A DNA stretch of 18,607 nucleotides. Source: an uncultured Collinsella sp. GTDB taxonomy: Bacteria; Actinomycetota; Coriobacteriia; Coriobacteriales; Coriobacteriaceae. The first letter of the stretch is position 1. Every line of letters begins with the position of its first letter. The notes under the pieces were generated by a model. The model saw only the letters and a list, made by a program, of their open reading frames with translations, was not told the origin of the DNA and did not search any database. Position numbers and translations under genes: made by a program. Below are positions 6,416-15,254 of this stretch, piece after piece. The stretch lies in NCBI GenBank assembly GCA_900549135.1, contig URNI01000034.1, forward strand, positions 1 through 18,607, given 5' to 3'.

Positions 6416-7762
6416 ATGGAACACGACCTCACACGTGGCAATGTCCTCAAGACCATTGCAGTCTTTGCCCTGCCCTATATGCTCTCGTACTTTTTGCAGA
6501 TGCTCTACGGCATGGCCGACCTGTACATGATGGGGCAGTTTAGCGGCGCCGCCGGCATCACCGCCGTGGGCAATGGCGCACAGACGCTCTACATCATTAC
6601 CGTGACGCTCGTGGGCCTGGCCATGGGAACGACGGTCATCGTCGGCCACGCCGTGGGCTCGCGTCGCTTCGATCGCGCCGAGACCGCCATCGGCAACACC
6701 ATTACGCTGTTTATGGGCGTCTCGGTGGTACTGGCCGTCATCTTGTTTGCACTATGCCCGCAGGTTGTGGCGCTCATTGGCACGCCGCCCGAGGCGGTCG
6801 AAGGCACCGCCGCCTACCTGCGTATCTGCTTTGTCGGCATTCCGTTTATCGCCGCATACAACATTCTCTCGGCCATCTTTCGCGGCCTTGGCGATTCGCG
6901 CTCGCCCATGTACGTGATCGGCGTGGCATGCATCATCAACATCGCGCTCGATTTTCTGTTTATCGGCCACATGGGGCTCGGCCCCGTGGGCGCGGCACTC
7001 GGCACGGTAACCGCCCAGACGGCAAGCGTTGCCCTCGCGCTTGTGTGGCTTAAGAGCCGCCGCACGAACATCCACGTTAAGCGTAGCGACCTGCGCCCCC
7101 AGCCCGAGGTGCTCAGCAGCATTCTTAAGATCGGCGTGCCCGTGGCAGTACAGGACGGCTGCATCCAGGTAGCGTTTATGTTCATCACCGTCATCGCCAA
7201 CCACCGAGGGCTCGTCGACGCCGCCGCCGTAGGCCTGGTCGAAAAGATGATCAGTTTCTTGTTCATTGTGCCGAGTTCCATGGGTGCCACCGTCAGTGCG
7301 CTCACGGCGCAAAACGCCGGCGCGGGAAAGGGCGACCGCGCGCGCCAGGTACTCAAAGACGCCATGACGATCTCGGTAGTGTACGGCTGCCTGATCACGG
7401 TGCTGATGTGGCTGGTGGCGCCGGCGTTTATCGGCTTTTTTGCCAAGGACGCCGCGGTGGTCGCCGCCGGCACCGGCTATATGCGCAGCTACATTTTCGA
7501 CGCGATTTTTGCCGGCATCCACATTTGCTTTAGCGGCTTTTTCGCTGCATACGGCAAGAGCTACATCGGCTTTGCGCACAACGTGCTGGCCGTAGCGCTC
7601 ATTCGCGTGCCGGGCGCCTGGCTGCTGTCGAACGCCTATTCCGATACGTTGTTTCCCATGGGCATCGCTTCGCCGTGCGGATCGATTTTGTCGGCAGTCA
7701 TTTGCGTGATGGCGTTTACCGTGCTCAACCGGCGCGGGGCTTTTGACAAGTTGCTGGCGTAG
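6416..7762 (+). CDS. MATE-family multidrug/sodium efflux protein
   Basis: This 448-residue integral membrane protein has about twelve hydrophobic helices in two halves, a normal length for MATE transporters. The N-terminal stretch TIAVFALPYMLSYFLQMLY and the GxxDSRSPM-type loop in FRGLGDSRSP (about residues 158-167) are typical of the NorM/DinF-like group. Such proteins expel cationic drugs or metabolites using Na+ or H+ gradients; the substrate cannot be deduced. The ATG at 6416 begins the family homology. An in-frame upstream start at 6281 would place the operator inside the coding region and was rejected. The ribosome site (AGAAAG) is weak. The gene lies upstream of a BmrR-like regulator and under a MerR-type operator, so induction by a pumped or related ligand is likely. 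Confidence 0.9.
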   Translation: MEHDLTRGNVLKTIAVFALPYMLSYFLQMLYGMADLYMMGQFSGAAGITAVGNGAQTLYIITVTLVGLAMGTTVIVGHAVGSRRFDRAETAIGNTITLFMGVSVVLAVILFALCPQVVALIGTPPEAVEGTAAYLRICFVGIPFIAAYNILSAIFRGLGDSRSPMYVIGVACIINIALDFLFIGHMGLGPVGAALGTVTAQTASVALALVWLKSRRTNIHVKRSDLRPQPEVLSSILKIGVPVAVQDGCIQVAFMFITVIANHRGLVDAAAVGLVEKMISFLFIVPSSMGATVSALTAQNAGAGKGDRARQVLKDAMTISVVYGCLITVLMWLVAPAFIGFFAKDAAVVAAGTGYMRSYIFDAIFAGIHICFSGFFAAYGKSYIGFAHNVLAVALIRVPGAWLLSNAYSDTLFPMGIASPCGSILSAVICVMAFTVLNRRGAFDKLLA

Positions 7763-7771
7763 CGGGACGAC

Positions 7772-7800
7772 GAGGGGCTGGCGCCCCTCCCCTGTTTTTT
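7772..7800 (+). terminator. weak terminator/attenuator between MATE and merR genes
   Basis: A perfect 7-bp stem pairs GAGGGGC 7772-7778 with GCCCCTC 7783-7789 around the tetraloop TGGC. Six T residues follow at 7795-7800, but only after a 5-base gap. Partial termination between the two co-directional genes is plausible. Confidence 0.5.
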
Positions 7801-7818
7801 GCCGAAAGGAGCGGTCCC

Positions 7819-8667
7819 ATGACCGACTCGCCAGCTGAACATACCGAGGGCCTGCTCCGCATTGGAGAGGTGGCACGCCTGTTTAACCTGAGCGTGGGCA
7901 CGCTACGTCATTACGAGCAGATGGGCTTGCTGGACCCAGCGCACATCGATCCGGCGAGCGGGTACCGCTACTACGGATCGCGACAGCTCTCCACCCTCAA
8001 CACCATCAGCCACCTGCGCGTTCTCGACTTGCCGCTCGCACAAATCCGCGAGTTTGTGACTACGCGCGATGTGGACCTCATACAGCGGCAGCTGGCTCAG
8101 CAGCAGGAGCTCATCGAGCGCAAGCGCCGTGAGTTGGAGCGCGTGTCGCGCAAGATCGACAACCGGCTTGCCCTGCTTCACGATGCCCTGAGTACCGAGC
8201 TCGATACCATTTGCACAATCGACGCGCCCGAACTTCGCTGCGCCGTGCTGCGCGAACGCGTCAACCCTACCGACGCCTATGCGCTGGAGTGGCAGATTCG
8301 TCAACTGCAGAAGGGCCAGCACGAGACCTTTGCCTTCCTGGGCAACTTGGGCGTTGGGATTAGCGCCGAGTGCCTGGCCGCCGGCGACTTTAACGGCTAC
8401 GACGAGGTCTTTTTGCTGCTCGATGACACCGATGATTACGTGGGCGACGTCGAGGTGCGATCCGCCGCGCATTGTCTGACCATAAGCTTCCGCGGCACGC
8501 ACGGGCAAGCGGGCCCACGCTATGAGCAGCTGCTCGGCTATATGCGCGAACATAACCTGACACCCGCCGGTCCCTCACGCGAGATCGCCTTGATCGACGA
8601 CATCATCAGTGACGACCCGGCGACCTACGTGACGCAGATCACGGTGCCCGTTTCCCCGGCAAAGTAA
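7819..8667 (+). CDS. MerR-family regulator with GyrI-like effector domain (BmrR-like)
   Basis: This 282-residue cytosolic regulator has a MerR winged helix at the N-terminus (about 12-82; LLRIGEVARLFNLSVGTLRHY). A long dimerisation helix follows (about 84-128, Q/E/R-rich). The C-terminal domain (about 135-277) resembles the GyrI-like drug-binding fold of BmrR. It has none of the paired cysteines used by metal-sensing MerR proteins, in keeping with an organic ligand. A strong AAAGGAG lies 7 nt before the ATG. It sits 56 bases after the MATE gene and probably activates that promoter through the 19-bp-spaced palindrome, so it would also control itself. Family assignment is firm; the ligand is unknown. 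Confidence 0.9.
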   Translation: MTDSPAEHTEGLLRIGEVARLFNLSVGTLRHYEQMGLLDPAHIDPASGYRYYGSRQLSTLNTISHLRVLDLPLAQIREFVTTRDVDLIQRQLAQQQELIERKRRELERVSRKIDNRLALLHDALSTELDTICTIDAPELRCAVLRERVNPTDAYALEWQIRQLQKGQHETFAFLGNLGVGISAECLAAGDFNGYDEVFLLLDDTDDYVGDVEVRSAAHCLTISFRGTHGQAGPRYEQLLGYMREHNLTPAGPSREIALIDDIISDDPATYVTQITVPVSPAK

Positions 8668-8704
8668 GAACCTCCCGAAAGGCATCGTGCTTCCGGGAGG
8701 TTCT
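8667..8704. terminator. bidirectional terminator between merR and ligA
   Basis: A perfect 11-bp stem pairs AGAACCTCCCG 8667-8677 with CGGGAGGTTCT 8694-8704. T-rich sequence follows on both strands (TTCTTCAATTT on plus, TTCTTACTTT on minus). It lies between two convergent genes and overlaps the last base of the merR stop codon. Confidence 0.8.
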
Positions 8705-8724
8705 TCAATTTGACTATTGATGCA

Positions 8725-10986
<2,262 letters not shown>

Positions 10987-11011
10987 CTAGAGTACCACCG
11001 GTCGCAATGAG

Positions 11012-11045
11012 GCCGAATAGCGGTCTCGAACCGCACCGAATCGGC
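11012..11045. repeat. imperfect hairpin in the ligA upstream region
   Basis: GCCGA/TCGGC outer arms and GCGGT/ACCGC inner arms form an interrupted stem with a 5-base loop. It has no T-tract and would lie in the ligA leader if transcription starts further upstream. Function is unknown. Confidence 0.4.
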
Positions 11046-11062
11046 AGCCGCCAGACTGGGGT

Positions 11063-11263
11063 GGACAGTTAGTTCAGATACGTATAAATCCTAGAGCTGA
11101 ATCAGGCACGAACACCCCTGTTTCAACTAATTTGGGCTCCTCGAGACCATGTAAACGTCCCGCTCTCCCTTCCAAACACCCATTCGAGCCCCATCCCAAT
11201 CAAAAATTGCTTAAAACGCATCCCAAGCTGCCCCAGATTTATACGTATCTGAACTAACTGTCC
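11063..11263. mobile_element. 201-bp MITE-like element with perfect 28-bp terminal inverted repeats
   Basis: The 28 bases at 11063-11090 (beginning GGACAGTTAGTTCAG) are exactly reverse-complementary to 11236-11263. Identity stops sharply at the inner side and continues imperfectly for about 10 bases outside. The 145-base interior is AT-richer than the neighbouring genes and has no convincing coding frame; a 66-codon minus-strand frame crosses it but lacks family likeness. No clear target duplication flanks it. A non-autonomous transposable element is the best reading; a structured RNA is the alternative. Confidence 0.6.
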
Positions 11264-11300
11264 AGACCATTCCGGACCAGGCCTCTTGTCAGCCCCAAGC

Positions 11301-11329
11301 GATCCGTTTTCCTCCGTCCCCAACGGATC
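11301..11329. repeat. 8-bp inverted repeat before the htrA terminator
   Basis: GATCCGTT 11301-11308 pairs with AACGGATC 11322-11329 around a 13-base loop. There is no T-tract. It lies just beyond the htrA terminator and may add to it. Confidence 0.4.
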
Positions 11330-11374
11330 AATAAGAAAAGAGGGGCTGTCCCGCGTTGGTGGGACAGCCCCTCT
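11330..11374 (-). terminator. terminator of the htrA gene
   Basis: A perfect 14-bp stem pairs AGAGGGGCTGTCCC 11339-11352 with GGGACAGCCCCTCT 11361-11374 around an 8-base loop. On the minus strand it is followed by TTTTCTTATT. It lies 26 bases past the stop codon. Confidence 0.9.
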
Positions 11375-11400
11375 GGCATCGGTATGAGCGAAACGGCTCG

Positions 11401-12861
11401 CTAGTAGCCCTGGCCGTAGCCCTGACCCTGGCCCTGCTGGCCCAGCAGCTCCTCCAGATACTGGCGCAGCTGCTCGTCGGTAATACCGCCGTTGCCGGTG
11501 TCGGTCGAACTGTCGTCCTGCTGCTGGTTCTGCAGCTCCTCATCGGAGCCCAGCTCGACGGTGACCTTCTTCTCTTCCTTGCCGCGCATGAGCGTGATCT
11601 CGACCTTCTCGCCCACCTCATGGCTGCGCAGTGCGATGATCAAGCCATCGGCGCTCGTGATCTCGTCGTCGCCCAGCTTGGTGATGACGTCGCCCTCCTG
11701 AATGCCGGCCTTAGCAGCAGGACCATCCTCAACGACGCTCGCCACATACGCGCCGCTATCGGTGCTCAGCTTGTTGGTGCGGGCGTTGAGCGCATTGACG
11801 CTCGAAAGCGTAGCGCCCATGTACGGATGCACCGGCGTCTTGCCGTCGATGATCTGGTCGGCAATGTTCTTGGCGTAGTTAACGGGAATGGCAAAGCCCA
11901 CGCCCGAGCTGGAGCCCGAGTAGCTCTCGATGAGCGAGTTGATACCCACAAGCTCGCCATTGTCGTTGACGAGCGCGCCACCGGAGTTGCCCGGGTTGAT
12001 GGCAGCGTCGGTCTGGATCATGTTGGCATAGATGGTGTTACCGCTGGTAGAGCTCATGGCCGTGGAGCGATACAGCGCCGACACGATTCCCGTGGAGACA
12101 GACTGCTCGTTGCCGAACGGCGAGCCGATGGCCATGACCCACTCGCCAACGTTGAGCTTGGAGGAGTCGCCAATTTCGATCGGCGTAAGCTTGGAGGCGT
12201 CGGCGTCCTTGAGCTTGATGACGGCCAGGTCGCTCGAAGCGTCGTTGCCCACGAACTCGGCCTCGTAGGTGGTGCCGTCGTCCATGGTGACCACGTACTG
12301 GTCGTAGCCGTCGACCACGTGGTTGTTGGTGAGGATGTGGCCCTCGGTATCGAGCACGACGCCCGAACCGACGCTGCCCGAGCTGTCCGACTCATCAGCA
12401 GACTGCGAAAGCGAGCCATTCTGGCTGCCGCTCGAAGTGGCAGTGATGGAAACGACGGAGGGCAAGGCCTTGGCAGAAACGGCCTCGGCCAGCGTGGTGT
12501 CCTCGGAGTCGATCGTGATCTTTTGCGTCGATGAACCCGAAGCGCCCGCCGTCACGGCATTCTTGCCGCCACCGATATCGAGCGTGCCGCTCATAATGAG
12601 CGCAATGACCAGCAGGGCTCCGCAGGCACAGCCGGCGAGTGCCGTAATAAAGATCGGCAGCTTTTTGGTCTTGGTCTTGACCACCGTGTGCTTGTTCACG
12701 ACCTGTTGGCCGCCCAGCGGCTTGCCGGTCTGCGTGTCGTAAGCCTGCACGTAGGGAATGTTGCTACCGGCAGGCGTCGACTCCACCTGCACACGCGGCT
12801 GCTGCTGGGTCTCGCCGGCGTTGCCCGCATCCTGGGGACGCTGGGAATCGTTCTCGCTCAT
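11401..12861 (-). CDS. htrA: membrane-anchored HtrA/DegP-type serine protease (S1C) with PDZ domain
   Basis: This 486-residue envelope quality-control protease has a cytosolic polar N-terminus (1-66) and one membrane helix (about 69-91). A Ser/Gly-rich linker leads to a trypsin-like domain with H181 (TNNHVVDG), D211 (SSDLAVIKL) and S293 (GNSGGALV), the full catalytic triad. A PDZ domain covers about 350-438. The tail is unusual: an acidic/Gln segment, a short helix (TDEQLRQYLEELL) and a Gly/Gln/Tyr-rich end (QQGQGQGYGQGY). The ATG at 12861 has AAAGGA 9 nt upstream; an upstream in-frame start would cross the leader hairpin and was rejected. Family and location are firm; the substrates are unknown. 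Confidence 0.93.
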   Translation of the reverse strand: MSENDSQRPQDAGNAGETQQQPRVQVESTPAGSNIPYVQAYDTQTGKPLGGQQVVNKHTVVKTKTKKLPIFITALAGCACGALLVIALIMSGTLDIGGGKNAVTAGASGSSTQKITIDSEDTTLAEAVSAKALPSVVSITATSSGSQNGSLSQSADESDSSGSVGSGVVLDTEGHILTNNHVVDGYDQYVVTMDDGTTYEAEFVGNDASSDLAVIKLKDADASKLTPIEIGDSSKLNVGEWVMAIGSPFGNEQSVSTGIVSALYRSTAMSSTSGNTIYANMIQTDAAINPGNSGGALVNDNGELVGINSLIESYSGSSSGVGFAIPVNYAKNIADQIIDGKTPVHPYMGATLSSVNALNARTNKLSTDSGAYVASVVEDGPAAKAGIQEGDVITKLGDDEITSADGLIIALRSHEVGEKVEITLMRGKEEKKVTVELGSDEELQNQQQDDSSTDTGNGGITDEQLRQYLEELLGQQGQGQGYGQGY

Positions 12862-12890
12862 AGCTGCGATCCTTTCGTCAAATAACCAAA

Positions 12891-12914
12891 GGCCCGCCAA
12901 ACATGTGGCGGGCC
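12891..12914 (-). promoter_or_regulatory. leader hairpin upstream of htrA, terminator-like
   Basis: GGCCCGCCA 12891-12899 pairs perfectly with TGGCGGGCC 12906-12914 around 6 bases. On the minus strand it is followed by TTTGGTTATTTG and then, about 30 bases on, by the htrA start. It could be a second terminator for transcription arriving from the regulator gene or an element in the htrA leader. The remaining 12915-13027 shows only a short GCAGG/CCTGC repeat and no promoter I trust. Confidence 0.5.
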
Positions 12915-13027
12915 ATCATTGTTCACGTTGAGTTGTACCCCAATATGCGGGTGCACGTGTATGAGAACGCAATCTTTTAGGAAGGCTTAAGTTCTGTTGC
13001 AGGCCCGAAAGGAACCCGCACCTGCGT

Positions 13028-13065
13028 CAAAACCACCACAAAGGTGCCTGTCCCCTTTGTGGTGG
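13028..13065 (-). terminator. terminator of the GlnR-like regulator gene
   Basis: A perfect 12-bp stem pairs CCACCACAAAGG 13033-13044 with CCTTTGTGGTGG 13054-13065 around a 9-base loop. TTTTG follows on the minus strand. The GGGGACAGGCACC core resembles intergenic repeats I associate with Coriobacteriia, so it may be a repeat recruited as terminator. Confidence 0.85.
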
Positions 13066-13069
13066 AAAT

Positions 13070-13732
13070 CTAGTCCTTAAACAGATAGCCCACGCCGCGG
13101 ACGGTGGTGATATGCGCCGCGATCTGCGGGCCCACCTTGGAGCGGATACGACGGATGTGCACGTCGACGGTGCGCGTGCCGCCACAGTACTCAAAGCCCC
13201 ACACGCGGTGCAGCAGCACCTCGCGGCTGTAGGCGCGGTTGGGGTGCGTCGCCAAAAAGCTCAGCAGCGAGTACTCCATCAACGTCAGGTCGATGGGCTC
13301 GTTATCGAGCGTTACCTGGTAGGTTGCCAGGTTGATCTCGAGGTTATCGATATTGAGCACATCGTCGGCGGTAACGGTCTCCTCCTCGCCCATCAAGCGC
13401 TGCGCGCGAGCCTTGAGCTCGTTGGGCGTCGCCGTGGGGCACACAAAGTCGGCATGCGCGTGATTGGGCAGGCGCAGGGTGCCGAGCGCCTCATCGTCGA
13501 CGATCACCAACATGGGGACGCCGCCACGATCGTCAAGCCACTTGGCAATCTGATCGATGCGGTCGCTGCGAATGCCGTCGGAATCGAGGATCAGCAGGTC
13601 AAAGTCGTGCGCCGCAGTCGGCGAATCGGGGGTTGCCAGGCCCACCTCGACACCCAGGGTGGTCGTCAAGCTGCGGGCAAACTCGTGGAAGCGCGTCGTG
13701 CGCGCCATGAACAGGGCACTCTTTTCGGACAT
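13070..13732 (-). CDS. OmpR-family winged-helix regulator, GlnR-like orphan with atypical receiver
   Basis: This 220-residue cytosolic protein has a receiver-like domain (about 5-115) and a C-terminal OmpR/PhoB DNA-binding domain (about 125-218). The receiver lacks the acidic pair after strand 1 (it reads SALFMARTT) and the conserved lysine, though D50 stands at the phosphoacceptor position in DLLILD. No histidine kinase is adjacent. The DNA-binding part, especially VWGFEYCGGTRTVDVHIRRIRSKVGP, closely resembles actinobacterial GlnR, the orphan nitrogen regulator that works without normal phosphorylation. The ATG at 13732 has GGAGG 5 nt upstream. It follows a glutamine-synthetase-family gene by 50 bases in what looks like one operon, supporting a nitrogen role. 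The OmpR family is certain; the GlnR function is inferred. Confidence 0.85.
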   Translation of the reverse strand: MSEKSALFMARTTRFHEFARSLTTTLGVEVGLATPDSPTAAHDFDLLILDSDGIRSDRIDQIAKWLDDRGGVPMLVIVDDEALGTLRLPNHAHADFVCPTATPNELKARAQRLMGEEETVTADDVLNIDNLEINLATYQVTLDNEPIDLTLMEYSLLSFLATHPNRAYSREVLLHRVWGFEYCGGTRTVDVHIRRIRSKVGPQIAAHITTVRGVGYLFKD

Positions 13733-13782
13733 ATCGGCCTCCAAAGAAATGAGCTCAATCGTACTGGAACAAGCCAGCGCGA

Positions 13783-15120
13783 TTAGGAGTTCGCCAGGTA
13801 GTGCTTGATCTCCCACTCGGTGATCGTAGACTCAAACTTATGCCACTCGTTGCGCTTCTTTTTGAGGAAGAAGCTGTGGATGTGCTCGCCGAGGGCATCC
13901 TTCATAAACTGCGAGTCCTCAAACACGTCGAGCGCCTCTTTGAGCGAGCGCGGCAGCGGCGTGTAGCCGGCCTCGAGCATCTGACGGTCGGTAAGCTTGA
14001 GCGTCTCGGCCGTTGCCTCGGGCGGGAGTTCTAGCTTGCGCTCGATGCCGTCGAGACCAGCCGCCAGCGTGACGGCGTTGACCAGGTACGGGTTGGCCAT
14101 GGGGTCGGGACTGCGCAGCTCGATGCGCGTGGACAGCTGCTTGCCAGGCTTGTAGACCGGAATGCGGACCATGCTCGCGCGGTTGCGCAGGCCCCACGTG
14201 GCGTACTGCGGTACGGAGTCGCCACCCGTGGTGATGCGCTTGTACGAGTTGACCGTGGGGTTGGTGATGGCGCTGATCTCGCGCGCGTGCGCCAGGATAC
14301 CGGCCATGTAGTGTTTGGCGATGTCGGAGAGATGGTACTTCTCGTCGTCCTCGCCCCAAAAGACGTTGTTGCCGTCGTGGTCGAATAGCGACTGGCACAG
14401 GAACATAGCACTGCCGTCCTCGCCTGCCAACGGCTTGGGCATAAAGGAGGCGTGGCAACCGCTCTCGTAGGCTTGCTGCTTAATGATGAGTTTGGCCGTG
14501 GTGATGGCGTCGGACATGCTCAGGGCCTCGGCGTGGCGCAGGCTCATGCCGTGCTGCGAGCGGCCGGCGGCATGGAAGGTGTACTCCACGGGCACGGACA
14601 TCTTCTCGAGCGTGAGGACCGTGTTGCGGCGCAGGTCGCGGGCGGCATCGCTCACCGAAAGATCGAAGTAGCCCACGTTGTCGAGCGGCTCGGGGGTGTG
14701 CTCGTCGGGAAAGTAGTAATACTCCAGCTCGGCGCCCACGTTGAGCAGGTAGCCGGCCTTTTCGGCCTTGCGGAACATGCGGCGCAGGGCATCGCGCGGG
14801 TCGCCGGCAAATGGCTTGCGATCGGGAGTGCACACGTCGCAGAACACGCGGGCGACGCCGTTGTGGCTCGGGCGCCACGGCAGGATCTGGAAGGTCGAAG
14901 CATCGGGAAACGCCAGCATGTCGGCTTCCTCGGGCGTAGCAAAGCCCTCGATGGCGGAGCCGTCAAAGCCAATACCCTCCTCAAAAGCGACCTCGAGGTC
15001 CTCGGGGCTAATGGCAAAGTTCTTGAGGCGGCCGAGAATGTCGACAAACCACAGACGCACAAAGCGGATGTCACGCTGCTCTACGGAGCGGAGTACGTAA
15101 TCGATGTTCTGCTGGTTCAT
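13783..15120 (-). CDS. glnA: type I glutamine synthetase family protein with substituted active site
   Basis: The 445-residue protein is full length for GS-I and has both domains: beta-grasp (about 15-100, with FDGSAIEGF at 52-60) and the catalytic barrel. Some active-site residues are kept: E131 and E133 in GAELEYYYF, E334 and R336 in RIELRSPDP, and the RNRASMVRIP segment. Others are replaced. The usual HHE...GQ.E motif reads FHAAGRSQHG, so both metal-binding Glu positions become A184 and G191. GSGMHxN/H reads GSAMFLC, so the substrate-binding His becomes F240. The PGYEAP flap reads TTGGDSVP. The N-terminal region (YVLRSVEQRDIRFVRLWFVDILG) resembles the actinobacterial GlnA2-like branch. Glutamine synthesis is therefore doubtful; a regulatory pseudoenzyme or altered ligase is possible. 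GGGGAG precedes the ATG. Confidence 0.88.
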   Translation of the reverse strand: MNQQNIDYVLRSVEQRDIRFVRLWFVDILGRLKNFAISPEDLEVAFEEGIGFDGSAIEGFATPEEADMLAFPDASTFQILPWRPSHNGVARVFCDVCTPDRKPFAGDPRDALRRMFRKAEKAGYLLNVGAELEYYYFPDEHTPEPLDNVGYFDLSVSDAARDLRRNTVLTLEKMSVPVEYTFHAAGRSQHGMSLRHAEALSMSDAITTAKLIIKQQAYESGCHASFMPKPLAGEDGSAMFLCQSLFDHDGNNVFWGEDDEKYHLSDIAKHYMAGILAHAREISAITNPTVNSYKRITTGGDSVPQYATWGLRNRASMVRIPVYKPGKQLSTRIELRSPDPMANPYLVNAVTLAAGLDGIERKLELPPEATAETLKLTDRQMLEAGYTPLPRSLKEALDVFEDSQFMKDALGEHIHSFFLKKKRNEWHKFESTITEWEIKHYLANS

Positions 15121-15159
15121 GTCGCTCCCCTTTCTTTCGGGCGGGTTTCGACTGGTCTA

Positions 15160-15201
15160 TATCGCAGATACTATCGCAGAAAAATGTTTCCGCAGGGTTA
15201 A
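15160..15201 (-). promoter_or_regulatory. GlnR-box-like site and tandem repeat upstream of the glnA-like gene
   Basis: On the minus strand TTAAC-N6-GAAAC (15201-15186) fits the actinobacterial GlnR half-site pair GTnAC-N6-GAAAC at nine of ten positions, counting the free position as a match. Nearer the gene, TATCGCAGA occurs at 15160-15168 and 15172-15180 (plus-strand reading), a 12-bp direct repeat over a possible -10 region. The box lies 66 bases from the start codon. Confidence 0.5.
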
Positions 15202-15254
15202 AGCGTATCAAGCGCTCAAAAAACGTGTGCGAACAGGCAGTTGCGAACGAGTGG

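Noticed and set aside
11123..11323. 66-codon minus-strand open frame crossing the MITE-like element
   Set aside because: It runs from flanking DNA through one inverted repeat into the interior, with no ribosome site or recognisable domain.
11356..12534. 392-codon plus-strand open frame opposite htrA
   Set aside because: Antisense shadow of a protease with an intact catalytic triad.
13783..15120. explaining the GS substitutions by a frameshift or sequencing error
   Set aside because: Conserved GS segments flank every altered motif in the same frame, and the changes are scattered over three separate motifs.
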